The notes under the pieces: generated by a model | Databases searched by the model: none | Seen by the model: only the letters and a program-made list of their open reading frames with translations | Told to the model about the DNA's origin: nothing | In this document: piece after piece, positions 33,525 to 43,600 of the stretch | Layout of the letters: each line of letters opens with the position of its first letter | Numbering within the stretch: position 1 is the stretch's first letter | Source of the DNA: Symsagittifera roscoffensis | Taxonomy: Eukaryota; Xenacoelomorpha; Acoela; Convolutidae | Direction of reading: 5' to 3' | NCBI RefSeq assembly: GCF_963678635.1 | Contig: NC_087068.1 | Coordinates: forward strand, 36,653,436 to 36,717,435 | Length of the DNA: 64,000 nt | Made by a program: the position numbers and the translations under genes

Positions 33525-36500
33525 ATTGGTCCGGGGAGTCTGAGATAAACGAGGAAATTCCTGATGAGAAACAGGACCGAGAGAACAAGGTTTTGTCCGG
33601 GGAGTTCAGATGGATGCGAAGAAAGCACAGACATGATCTGGAGGAGCGTGCAGTCTCCAGCACAACCTCTTCGACAGATGATGATTCCCGAAACTCAGGA
33701 ATGGACACCTATTCAAACAGGAACTCGAGTTCAGGATCCGAGCTGTCAGAACTGGCGATACACACGCTACTAGTGGAAACTCGGGCGAGAGACCTGGACA
33801 GAGAGGTGTACCAGGATCCTGACAGTGATCGCTACCTAATACCAAGCGAAAGAGTCTCTGACAACGCAGCGGATGACTTTGAAACAATAGCAGTATCGAA
33901 ACGTTCGATGAGCTTATTGCCACAGAAAGAGGCAGTCAGGACTGATCTTCAACCGTTTCAGCAAGAAACACAACCGTTGGCGAAGATTTGGTGCGTTAAG
34001 ATGGAAGAAGACACACATCAGCCCAATGAGCTGAACAGTCAGATGAGAGTCATGAAGACGTACTTGAAGGCGAGATACAGACTCTCGGACCTTCTAAGGG
34101 CGCAGAGAAATGATCGCATGACAAGCAACCTAAAAAGGTGGATAGAAAACGGTGCACCTGACAAAGGTGACCTGGAAGAAGACAGCTATAGGATCCTGAG
34201 ACAATACTTCATGCAGAAGGAGGGGAGGTTATATCTGAACAAGGACGGGATCGTGGCTTGCAGGAGAAGAGAAGAAGACAAGGTCTTATACAAATATAAC
34301 GCGATAGTGTTGCCGCAACTCTATCAGACAGAACTATTATTCAGGTCGCATGATCAGATGGGCCATCAAGGGATCGACAAAGTGTATCAGAGGATCCTGA
34401 AGCGCTTTGAGTGGCCTGGGATGAAAAAGGCATGCGAGAAATGGGTGACAGCATGTCTGTCATGCCAACAGGTCAAGGATCCTAGGAAGTTGCGATTTCC
34501 TTTACAATCAATTGAGTCGTCTGAATTCAACGGGGTGGTGCAGATAGATCACCAGAAGATATGCATGACAGACAGCGGTTACAACCAAGTCTTGGTCATG
34601 ATAGATCACTTCACGAAGTATGCAGAGGCCGTGCCCTGCATAACTGCCTCGGCGGAAGAGACATGCGACCACCTGATCAATACGTGGATAGCAAGACACG
34701 GATGTCCAATGACGTTTCAATCGGACAATGGAACGGCTTTCGTAGGCGAGCTTACGAAAGAGCTTATGAGACGGTCACAAGTCGCTCAGGCTCACTCCAC
34801 GACATACCACCCTCAGACGAATGGCTTAGTGGAAAGACAGAATAGGACGTTAGTGTCGATGCTGAGGGTATATTGTTCCAGGTACATGACCGATTGGGAC
34901 AGATACCTTCCACAGGTGATGGGAGCTTATAATAGCACGCAACACTCCACCACTGGAGTCAGTCCACACATGATGCTGACGGGACACGAGAAGTCTTTAC
35001 CCTTGACATTCTTCTACCCAGAGTATGAGGGAAAGAAAACGTCCCCACAGGTCTACGTGAGGGATGTGATCAAACGCCAACAGGAGTTGAACGATTTGTG
35101 TAGACGAAACACTCAGCAGGCACAGGCAAGGCAGAGGAAAAGATTCGACAAGAAAGCAGCTGGTGCAAAGGCCTACTCGGTGGGAGACTACGTATGGGTA
35201 TTTCAGAACGTTATACCACCGAAAGGAACAAAGAAGCTTCTAAAAAAGTGGAGGGGACCCTTCATGATTACGGAGGTGCACCAGGAGGGACGTTTTTATA
35301 GACTGAGTACTGGCCGAGCCGTCCACTACGAGAACATCAAGCCACACAATCCATCGACAGAAGACTGGTGTATACCTGCAGACTTGGAAGAGGGGGATTA
35401 TCTAATGATGGACCCTGCTTGTGAGATCAATGAAAAAGGCACCAGGGAGAAGAACGATGGAAACGAAGTCGTAGAGGAAGGCACGGATACACCATTGGAC
35501 CTGGATCCAAACGAACAGATCGAAGCAGACGATGAAACCTTGCCCTACGCAGAGGAAGATTGGCAGGATTCCGAACAGACAGAGATTCCCAAGAACATGG
35601 AACCAGATCTTCCGTTCACGATGCAGACTCGTCAGAAAGACAGGATGAGACCAAGAAAGAAATACAATCCTTACGGTGACGACTTTGTAGTGGATAGGAT
35701 AGATCTAAAGAAAATAGTGGAGGAAGTAGTGGGTTTAGAGGAAATAACCGTGTCACAAGACATTGACATAGTCGATGATCACAACGATGAGTGGGTTGAC
35801 GACTGGTCGAAACCTGAGGTGGAGTTCGACGATGAGCAACAGCAGTCAAATGAACAAGACCTGACGAACCTGCGTGTCTTAGAGTGGCTGAACGAAATGA
35901 CATCAGACCCTAAAAATACCAGCGTTACGATTCAAGACGTAGATCGCGAAAGCGCGAAATACATTAAGACCGAACGAGATGATCCTTCCTGGGCTGCCCA
36001 GGAAGGACAACTTCTCATTCCAGCTTCTAATCTTGACTTAATACCCGGTATGCGATCGACGGGGACGCCGATGGATATTTTTGTCCGGGGAGTGGGGGTA
36101 GGACTTACCCACACTGAAAACTTGATAATAAAAAAATTAAGAATAGCAAAGGAAACAGGAGAGTTAGAAGCAGAAACAAGCGAAGAACCTAAGAAACCTG
36201 ACATAGGCAGGGTGGTTGAGTCATATTTTAACTTACCAAATGAATATTCAAGTAACATAATACTAACAGACAGTAATTTCATACTCACAAACAGAACATG
36301 TGCGGTAGCAATCACCGCAGACATGAGTTTTAGGACGGCGCTAGCGGCAGATTTTAAGAGGGAATATAAAAACGTGGAATTCCTTTGGAAGCAAAGACCA
36401 GGGATAGGGGGCGTAGCAGCCTTACCTCCGGCGGTGTCGCAGATACCGGGAAAGTTCTTGTGCTTCTTGGTAACGAGGGCGACGGAGAAGCAGCACGTGG

Positions 36501-36748
36501 ACCCAGAAAACCTAGTCTTGTCTTTGACGAGGCTGAGGGACTTCCTTGTAGAAATGGACGTGAAGGAGCTCTCGCTTCCAGTGTACGATCCAAATAGAGG
36601 AAGACTGCATCCTCGGGAATTGTACGCGCTTGTACACGTGATATTCTCTGATACGAACATACAAGTATATCTACATAAGAAATATTATTTAAGTATAGGC
36701 TGTGTGATGTGCGAAAGAGTGTTAGGCCAAAGACCAAGTTGTACGTAA
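33521..36748 (+). CDS. Integrase with macro-like C-terminal extension, element 1 (frame-shifted from pol)
   Basis: Open frame of about 1,075 codons, continuous with RNase H in element 2 but displaced here by the deletion near 33470; the first codon is GTG and not a true start. A linker holds repeated LSGE-type peptides. The HHCC zinc domain begins with HDQMGH at about 276 and ends CLSCQQ. The catalytic core has D343, D402 (SDNG) and E438 (in NGLVERQN), spaced DD35E. A GPF module (KKWRGPFMI) follows. A long acidic tail then leads to a region at about 900-1053 (36220-36680) with the order expected of a TARG1/OARD1-type macro domain: AITADMSF..ALAADFKREY, then a Gly-rich turn, a hydrophobic strand FLCFLVTR, an ENLVLSLTRLRDFL helix, LSLPVY, and a final SDTNIQVYLHK strand. 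Relative to element 2 a 14-nt insertion near 36680 changes the last residues. Integrase is certain; the macro-like call is pattern-based. Confidence 0.85.
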   Translation: MNWSGESEINEEIPDEKQDRENKVLSGEFRWMRRKHRHDLEERAVSSTTSSTDDDSRNSGMDTYSNRNSSSGSELSELAIHTLLVETRARDLDREVYQDPDSDRYLIPSERVSDNAADDFETIAVSKRSMSLLPQKEAVRTDLQPFQQETQPLAKIWCVKMEEDTHQPNELNSQMRVMKTYLKARYRLSDLLRAQRNDRMTSNLKRWIENGAPDKGDLEEDSYRILRQYFMQKEGRLYLNKDGIVACRRREEDKVLYKYNAIVLPQLYQTELLFRSHDQMGHQGIDKVYQRILKRFEWPGMKKACEKWVTACLSCQQVKDPRKLRFPLQSIESSEFNGVVQIDHQKICMTDSGYNQVLVMIDHFTKYAEAVPCITASAEETCDHLINTWIARHGCPMTFQSDNGTAFVGELTKELMRRSQVAQAHSTTYHPQTNGLVERQNRTLVSMLRVYCSRYMTDWDRYLPQVMGAYNSTQHSTTGVSPHMMLTGHEKSLPLTFFYPEYEGKKTSPQVYVRDVIKRQQELNDLCRRNTQQAQARQRKRFDKKAAGAKAYSVGDYVWVFQNVIPPKGTKKLLKKWRGPFMITEVHQEGRFYRLSTGRAVHYENIKPHNPSTEDWCIPADLEEGDYLMMDPACEINEKGTREKNDGNEVVEEGTDTPLDLDPNEQIEADDETLPYAEEDWQDSEQTEIPKNMEPDLPFTMQTRQKDRMRPRKKYNPYGDDFVVDRIDLKKIVEEVVGLEEITVSQDIDIVDDHNDEWVDDWSKPEVEFDDEQQQSNEQDLTNLRVLEWLNEMTSDPKNTSVTIQDVDRESAKYIKTERDDPSWAAQEGQLLIPASNLDLIPGMRSTGTPMDIFVRGVGVGLTHTENLIIKKLRIAKETGELEAETSEEPKKPDIGRVVESYFNLPNEYSSNIILTDSNFILTNRTCAVAITADMSFRTALAADFKREYKNVEFLWKQRPGIGGVAALPPAVSQIPGKFLCFLVTRATEKQHVDPENLVLSLTRLRDFLVEMDVKELSLPVYDPNRGRLHPRELYALVHVIFSDTNIQVYLHKKYYLSIGCVMCERVLGQRPSCT

Positions 36749-37103
36749 TATGTGATATGTGTGTTATGTTATGTTATGTTATGTGTTAGGTTATTAAGAT
36801 CATGGGTAAGTAGGCGTTAGTGACCATGAACAACTAAATGACGATCTTGGGAATAGATCCAAAGTTTGGACTGTCCAATCTTAGGTCGAATTCCAAAATT
36901 TTAAAAACCAATTGATTTTAATAAATTTTAGGATAAATATCTTTTTATCTGAACTGTTTTAAGCAGATTTTAACGATATATGTTAAGGTGAAACTGACAG
37001 GTGTGACAGTCGTGATTCCTTTTCTAGATCCTGATTGATCATTTAATTGCTCACTTGAGTCAAAACTTGAAATCGAAATCAAATCAAACTTGGAAAGAAC
37101 AGT
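36749..37103 (+). other. Pol-ORF3 spacer of element 1
   Basis: 355 bp without coding, AT-rich, with TTATG pentamer repeats at its start (TGTTATGTTATGTTATG near 36762-36782) and TTTTAG and GAACAG sequences before the ORF3 ATG that could act as splice acceptors for a subgenomic mRNA. The spacer is conserved in element 2 (60552-60866). How ORF3 is expressed cannot be read directly. Confidence 0.4.
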
Positions 37104-40100
37104 ATGGACAATTTCAACCTGGATGAATTGATGGACCTGGCAGAGGCATATGTAAGACCGATGGTAGATGCGATCTATCGTCGGCTGATCGAACGAGACT
37201 TCGCTCTGGAGGACCCAGAGGTGGTCATGTTGCTGACCGCCCTGATTAACATCTTGGGGCACGACAACCGTGGGGACCGCCCCACGGAAGTCCTGTTGAT
37301 GGCAGCATATGGAGAAAGAGGAGTACTAGACCGCTCGAACATGAGAGTGATGAGGTGGAGAAACGGGGCTCTCTCAGGGAGTGACTTGGCGAATGAGCCT
37401 GGGTTGGGAAGTTCTAGGACTTACCAACCAGGTGAGATGCCAATGCCCTCCAAGCCCAAACCTGGGCTGACGAGAATGCATCGGGAGATGAACAGCGAGG
37501 CGACCTCGTCTGGTTCACCACTGAGAGCAGCTGTGCCACCAAAAGGGGCGAAAGTAACACAGAAGGTTCAGACGAACCAAACCATACAAGATCTGGACGA
37601 GATGAACGATCAGTTGAGAAGTACGAAGAAGGAGTTAGACGATATGACGAAGACCATGCTGGCGATGGAGGAAGACCGGGACATGTGGAGAAAGTTGTTT
37701 GAAGACTGCAACAAAAAGCAGGGTCAAGAGATCGAACGCTTAAGGCAGGAATACAAAGAGCGATCGGAGCAGGTGGCGTTGACGACGTCCATTGAGATAG
37801 TGATACCTGCAAGGGATATTCCTCGTGGGCAGTCCCCGATGGAGCTCTTGACACCTCGAGAAATGAGTCAAACAACGGAGACACGGCTTCCAGCAGAGAC
37901 GAACCGAGTAACAATCCCGGATCCTAGTGACACCTTGGGTGATCCCGTCGTAGAACAGACAGTGAGAAAACTGATAGAGACAGCTGGACGATTGGTCGCT
38001 AACAAGAATGCACCAGGTTCCGGGGTGACTTCACCCTATGGAACGATTGACGATACGGGCAGAGTACAACTCTCCCAGACAGTAATCAGACAAGGGATGA
38101 GTAACGTGACACCACTCATGGGGAACTCGAGAATCCCAGAGAGGAAAGTAAGGAAGATGCCAGCGAAGAAAGTGTCTCGCGCAATAGACGTGCAGAAGAA
38201 TAATCAATTGAAGTATAATTTCACGGGAGTTCCGGAGACAGATCCGAGAGCCTGCTTCAATCGAGCTACCTGGAGCCCGGCTGTGAACCTGCAGCAACCA
38301 CCACTCGGGACATCTCACCTGATATTGGGAGACAGCTTAGTCAGAGTGCTGTCGAATTTGAGGACCTCATGGGTCACCACGGTGATGGCCTTTGGAGGCG
38401 CGACGATTGCCCAATTATATCGCATGGTGGAGCTGATGAATCCAGGGAAGATACCCAATGTGATGATCTTAGTTGGGACGAATGACATCTCCAGAGGATC
38501 AGATGAGCAGGAAGCACTGTGGGAAGCAATGATGGTGTGTTTGTTTACTACTCTCTGGCAGAAGTTCAGTTGCGCGGTACTGACCGTTTGCACGGTGCCT
38601 ATGAACGCAAGAAGCCTGACAGCGTCAGGAAGAAGGCACAACGAGGGAGTCATGAGATGGAACAACATCTTGAGAAACCTAGCAAATCGAAATGCCGGAA
38701 GAATGATCCTCATGGACATTGAACATGAATTGAGAGCCATGGATCAAGCCAGACTGACCACAGATGGCATCCACTTCGACAGTGTCGAAGGACAAGCTTG
38801 GTTGAATCGAGTCTTCCAAGAACGGTTGGATGAGCTGGAAGCAGAACTCTTTGACACAGGAGTACTGAAGGAAGAGGGAACGGTGAGTGATACGGTGATC
38901 ACCACCTTTGTACCTCCTAACCTGGAAACACGCTTGGGTACGGTCCCAGCCGTCATAAATTACCGGCAACAAAGCTCCGGTGAACCAGGTCGAAGAACAG
39001 ACGTACAAGATCGGTTGGGAGAAGCACCGATGAGGAGGACAATTCATCCTAGGAGAAGGATAGGACCTGTCAACCAACCAATCGAAGAAGTAGCAGGCAC
39101 ATCTAGATCGGACACTAGATCGGAGACGACGAGTACCAGTCGAGAGGAGAGACCGAGCAGAGGCTCATTGATGTGGTCGCGATCCATACCGTCTCCTTGG
39201 CATATATACAAAGAAGAACTAATGAAGCTAGACCTACAGAGAGTGAGGTTCATCGAAGATGCAAGGAGGATGCTGAATGGAGCGACGCTATCCGTCAGTA
39301 GATTGTACTCGATAACCGGCGTAGACTGGTTGATAGCCGCTGGCATAAATTTCAGCTCCACGACGGCCTTGAGATTTGCCGACTTGGAGGGACTGCCCTC
39401 CAACAACACAATAGGACCTGTGAATGCAAGACCGTTGCAAGATGTGAGATTGAACCATGATGAGAGGAATCGTGAAGAAAGGCCAGGAAGATTCCTGACG
39501 GCGAGAGCGCCGATTGGACAACACGTAAAGATATTTAGGCAATTGACGACACCACCTGGTCATGTGAAGGAGAGAGTGTACCCAAAACTAGTGAACCAAG
39601 ATGGTGATGCCCAGAGATATGGCGGATTGACAGCGATAAAGAAAGATGAGACCATCTTCGCCGCCTACGACAAAGCAGAGATGAGAAAGGCCAAAATCAT
39701 GGTAGTAGCGAATTCAGAGTTCGTGTACACCTCCAAGTCTTTGTTTTGGCCGGACGTCATAATGTTGGCCGCAGTTGACCTAGACCTATTGCAATCAGTG
39801 TCATTGGCTATAGGGGTACAAAGGCAGACAGAAATGAACCCGATTACGATTGTGTTTGCTGGCATCAATGACCATCTACACAGTAGAGGTTTTCTGAGCA
39901 GGCTCAGAGATCCTGAAACAGCAGAAAACGCAGTATGGCCAGCAATAAAAGACATCCTGGAGTCGATGGGTGAAGTGGTGGATGCGACGAAGGAGGGGTC
40001 ATTCAATAAAGTGACGTTGAGAGTAGTATCCGCGTTGTCTCCGGGATATGCACATCTCCCGGATGGACTGAAATTTGTGTATGCAATGGTAGCCTTACTT

Positions 40101-40684
40101 TCGGAGGGAAAATATGATGTGATCATATCAGCCCCGAATCGCATGATAGAAATGGAGAACCTGAGGCCATTAAGGCTGAACTGCCTGCAGTATGGTCAGA
40201 TATCTCAAACGCGATGAGAGGGTTCAAGGACCACGCGCTACACATGTTGGTGTTGGACGAAGTGCTGGGGTTGGAACTGTCCAACTTCAGTCGGCAACTC
40301 AAACTGAAACCAGGAATAGATGACGACCATCGAGTGATCACGGCGATGTCCGACGACTTGTGGTTCCGAGCAATGGAAGTGGCGAGTGAAGACACGAGAA
40401 GAAAGAATTCACTGGAGACGAGAGCTCATCTGGAAGCGATGGTGCTGAGAACCAAGCCGGAAGCAAACCAGTGGCTACACCTGAATCCGAGAGTAGCGGC
40501 ATTGGGTGCAGATGCTTTTCAGCAAGGCCCAGTAATGATCACTAAGATACACGCCTACTTGTTGAAGGAGGTGAACCTGGCGGAAAATGCCGGAGAAAAG
40601 ACAGCTGAGTTCGTGAACAGAATGTGTCAGATTACTCTGGAAACCTTCTGGACCCAGGAAGTGAAAGGACAGACAGCATGCTAG
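37104..40684 (+). CDS. ORF3: SGNH/GDSL hydrolase protein of element 1 (one-base deletion near 40170)
   Basis: ATG at 37104 opens 1,037 codons to 40217. Element 2 shows one base missing near 40169-40171, after which the conserved frame continues to TAG at 40682-40684, so the natural product was about 1,190 residues. Features: coiled coil about 157-222; Pro/Thr-rich linker; SGNH hydrolase about 405-560 with block I GDSLVRVL (Ser411), block II Gly (FGGAT, about 431), block III GTND (458-461) and block V DGIH (Asp554, His557). A basic Ser/Arg-rich linker follows, then a C-terminal region in which FAGINDHLHSRG (about 918-929) echoes block III. SGNH enzymes hydrolyse esters or acyl groups; the substrate here is unknown. 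No signal peptide or membrane anchor is visible, so this is not an obvious envelope protein although it occupies that position. The hydrolase assignment is strong, its role unknown. Confidence 0.82.
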
Positions 40685-43600
40685 AAGGGTTGGGAGCCGG
40701 ATGGACCGCGTCCTTCTTGGCAAAAGTCTACCCGAAAGTCTCGCACTACTTGATAAAGGAATTCCTCCAAGCGGTAGTGAAAGTATCGATAGTGGAATTA
40801 ATAGCCTTGTTCGTGACATTTGGAGCGGAGAATTTCGTGAAAGGACCGGTGATACTGCTTACGGATGGAATACAGAACCTGCGACTAGATGGACTTCTGA
40901 CATTGATCGCAATAACCCATGGAAACTTGGGAGGACTGATGAAACTGGCACGTTGTCCAGAGCAGATGAAAGAGAGAGTGAGGAATCTGGATATGAAGAA
41001 ATCCACAGACTCGTGGAACAAAATAAGAGACCTGAGACACACTCTTATCCAGTATCTCTTGCAGCAAAATCGCTTTGGAACCGGAGAAGACGAGACAATT
41101 GAAAGAGAGGAAGATGTTAGACGACATGTTGGAGGCATGCCGCTGTTAACAGATTTGAGCTTAGCTATGAGAATCGATCCCTTGGCGCTGATCAGAGGAG
41201 TCACGGAGTTCGTGACAGTGATCTATTGACCAGCAGTCACCTTTGCGTTCCCTGACGTTAAAGTGGAAGCATATAGGAGGTCGGTGTTGCACCTGAACCT
41301 CATATCGGCAGTGGACGGTAGTACACTGAACTGGTGTGAGCAGCACGCATTGCGAGAGCTCATGAGTGAAGATCTGTTATTTGCGAAAATATCGGAGCCA
41401 GAGATGACAGTCATCAATTTTGACGATCACTTCTGTGACCGCATGGGAGAAGTAGAAAGAGGGCACATCGAGGTGTTTCCAAAGCTTTGGAATCTGAGGC
41501 CCTATGACAAAACGAATGGTGAAATGATCAGAGTGCCTCGTCTCACAGCAGCGTATCACAAGGTGAGAGAAGAGACGAAGGACTGGGGCGATTACAAGAA
41601 GCTACCCGAAGCAATCCCTGAATTCCCTCTGATAAGAAGGATGTTGCTCGGAGCAGTCTCCGTAGTACAAACTCCTAGGTTGAGAGCATTCGAAACCAAT
41701 GAAAGGAGAGTAGGGAATTTCTCGGCGACGATGGATCCATACTTCGTGGGGAGAAATGCCGCCGTGTTACAGTACACACGATTTGCGTACACGGATCAAG
41801 CGACGAGAAGGCGAATAAGCAACGCTGCTACTCCCAAGCCTGAAGGATTTGATGAGGAATGGAGGGGACTAGGCTTAGCTCCAATGAGGATGAGAGGCAG
41901 GACTGAATTGCCTGAAGCCTCAGTAATCCTGACCAGTGTGAGAAAAGAGATGAAAGCTGCGGGAGTATTGCAGACGAGAATTTTCCTAGCACCCTTCGGC
42001 TGCGAAGAAATCAAAGTGGTCCATGGAGAAGAGGAAGATAAGTCAGCCGGTACATTGCTCATACCGAGATTCCAGGAAGAAGCTGACAATGACGAACAAG
42101 GACCATCGAACTCGAATAGGGACAAGTCAGAAGGAGATGACGGACAGGGTGGAAACCGTCAGACTGAAGAACCCATGCAACAAGATCAAGCTGGTGGGGA
42201 GGACGACAGGGCATCGACAGGAGGAACATCCAGCCTGGATTTCAATATCTTCAGTGATCTTGAGAATAATGCAGACACGTTGGAAACGACTGAGCCAGCG
42301 GATGAAGGCATCTCGACACTGGAACCTCCGTCAGCCTTTGAGGAAATGAAACGGAATTTGCCGGAGAGCAGCTCTCCTGGCAATTCAAGAAATAACGACC
42401 AGAGAATCCCCATGGAATCACCTCGGAGGAGAAGAATAGAGGCTTCAGCCAGAGTACCTTTCTTGGGAACGCTGCCCGAAGAAGAATGGGAAGTACATCA
42501 CCGAGACCACGAGAGTAGGACGGGATGTAAGCTGGACAGAGTGGCGTTCATGGAAGAAGTCTGGACTGTGATTCAGAGCTATGGGACCCAGTCCATTCTC
42601 AAAACAGGTCTCAATCAACCCTTGATGAGAGAAGTACTTGACAAGCTTGATGAGTGTGAAGGGAGACTGAGTGAGTTATTGATCGACTCAGCCACTGATG
42701 AGAGTGAAGCGAATTCTCCCATCAAGATGACACCGCAGGACAATGAAGGAGAGGTGGTGTACCTGTCAAGGACCAGGAGAGGAACGATGCGATCAAAAAT
42801 GGTGATTGATAAAATCAATGCGATGAAAATGAAGTTAGGCAGCAGAGTGATGCCGAGGAGAATTGGAAAGACGAAAGTGGATTCAGAAATATCGATGAAA
42901 GTTGGTAACTCAGCGAAAAGGAAGCGAGTCGAAGAAGTTATGGATTTGGGGCAAGGTGATTATCAATTGTCCGGCACAGATAGAATATTAACTGATATAG
43001 CGATGGTGCCACCCATTCTCATGGCAGGGATAAAGTCAACCGGTTATAAATCCAAAAGGAGTGACCGCACTCTGACTGGAGCAACTTTAGAAATGGAAAT
43101 ACTCAGTCAATGTGGAGAGAGTAAAATGAGGGACTTCAAACCATCTCCCATGAATCATGGAAAAGGAAGTGTTGCGGGACAACTGACACCAATGGAACAC
43201 AACCGACTAACAGTGTCGGAGACAGTGTCGATAGATGAACCCACCGGTGGATACATGGAGATGTTGGAATACCGGAACTCGGCTAGAGGGTATGTAATGG
43301 CCCTGGAAGACGAAAAAGCCATGGAGGGTTGTCTGGAAATGATGTTGCAAGGCACCACCCTCAAGCAGAAGGCGTACGGAACTTTGGCGTCGTCTGACGT
43401 AGAGGCGGAGACGATCGAGCAGTTAGTGAGCCTTCCATGGAAAGCAGTAGTATTGAGGTATTTCGAAGAAGAAATGAGGACTACGCCAAGAATACATGCT
43501 CTCGTGGCAGTACCTTACGTAAGGAAAGAATTACAACTCAGGCTCGCCTGGTGCATGATGGGACTGACTCGCGAAGAATATGACTCAGAAGAAAGGAAGA

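Noticed and set aside
35932-36660. 242-codon minus-strand ORF, also present in element 2 (59720-60466)
   Set aside because: It is antisense to the macro-like pol tail and follows its codon pattern; conservation is explained by the sense frame.
37104-40684. ORF3 as an envelope glycoprotein
   Set aside because: No signal peptide, transmembrane anchor or furin-like site was seen; the SGNH hydrolase and coiled coil fit a cytosolic protein better.
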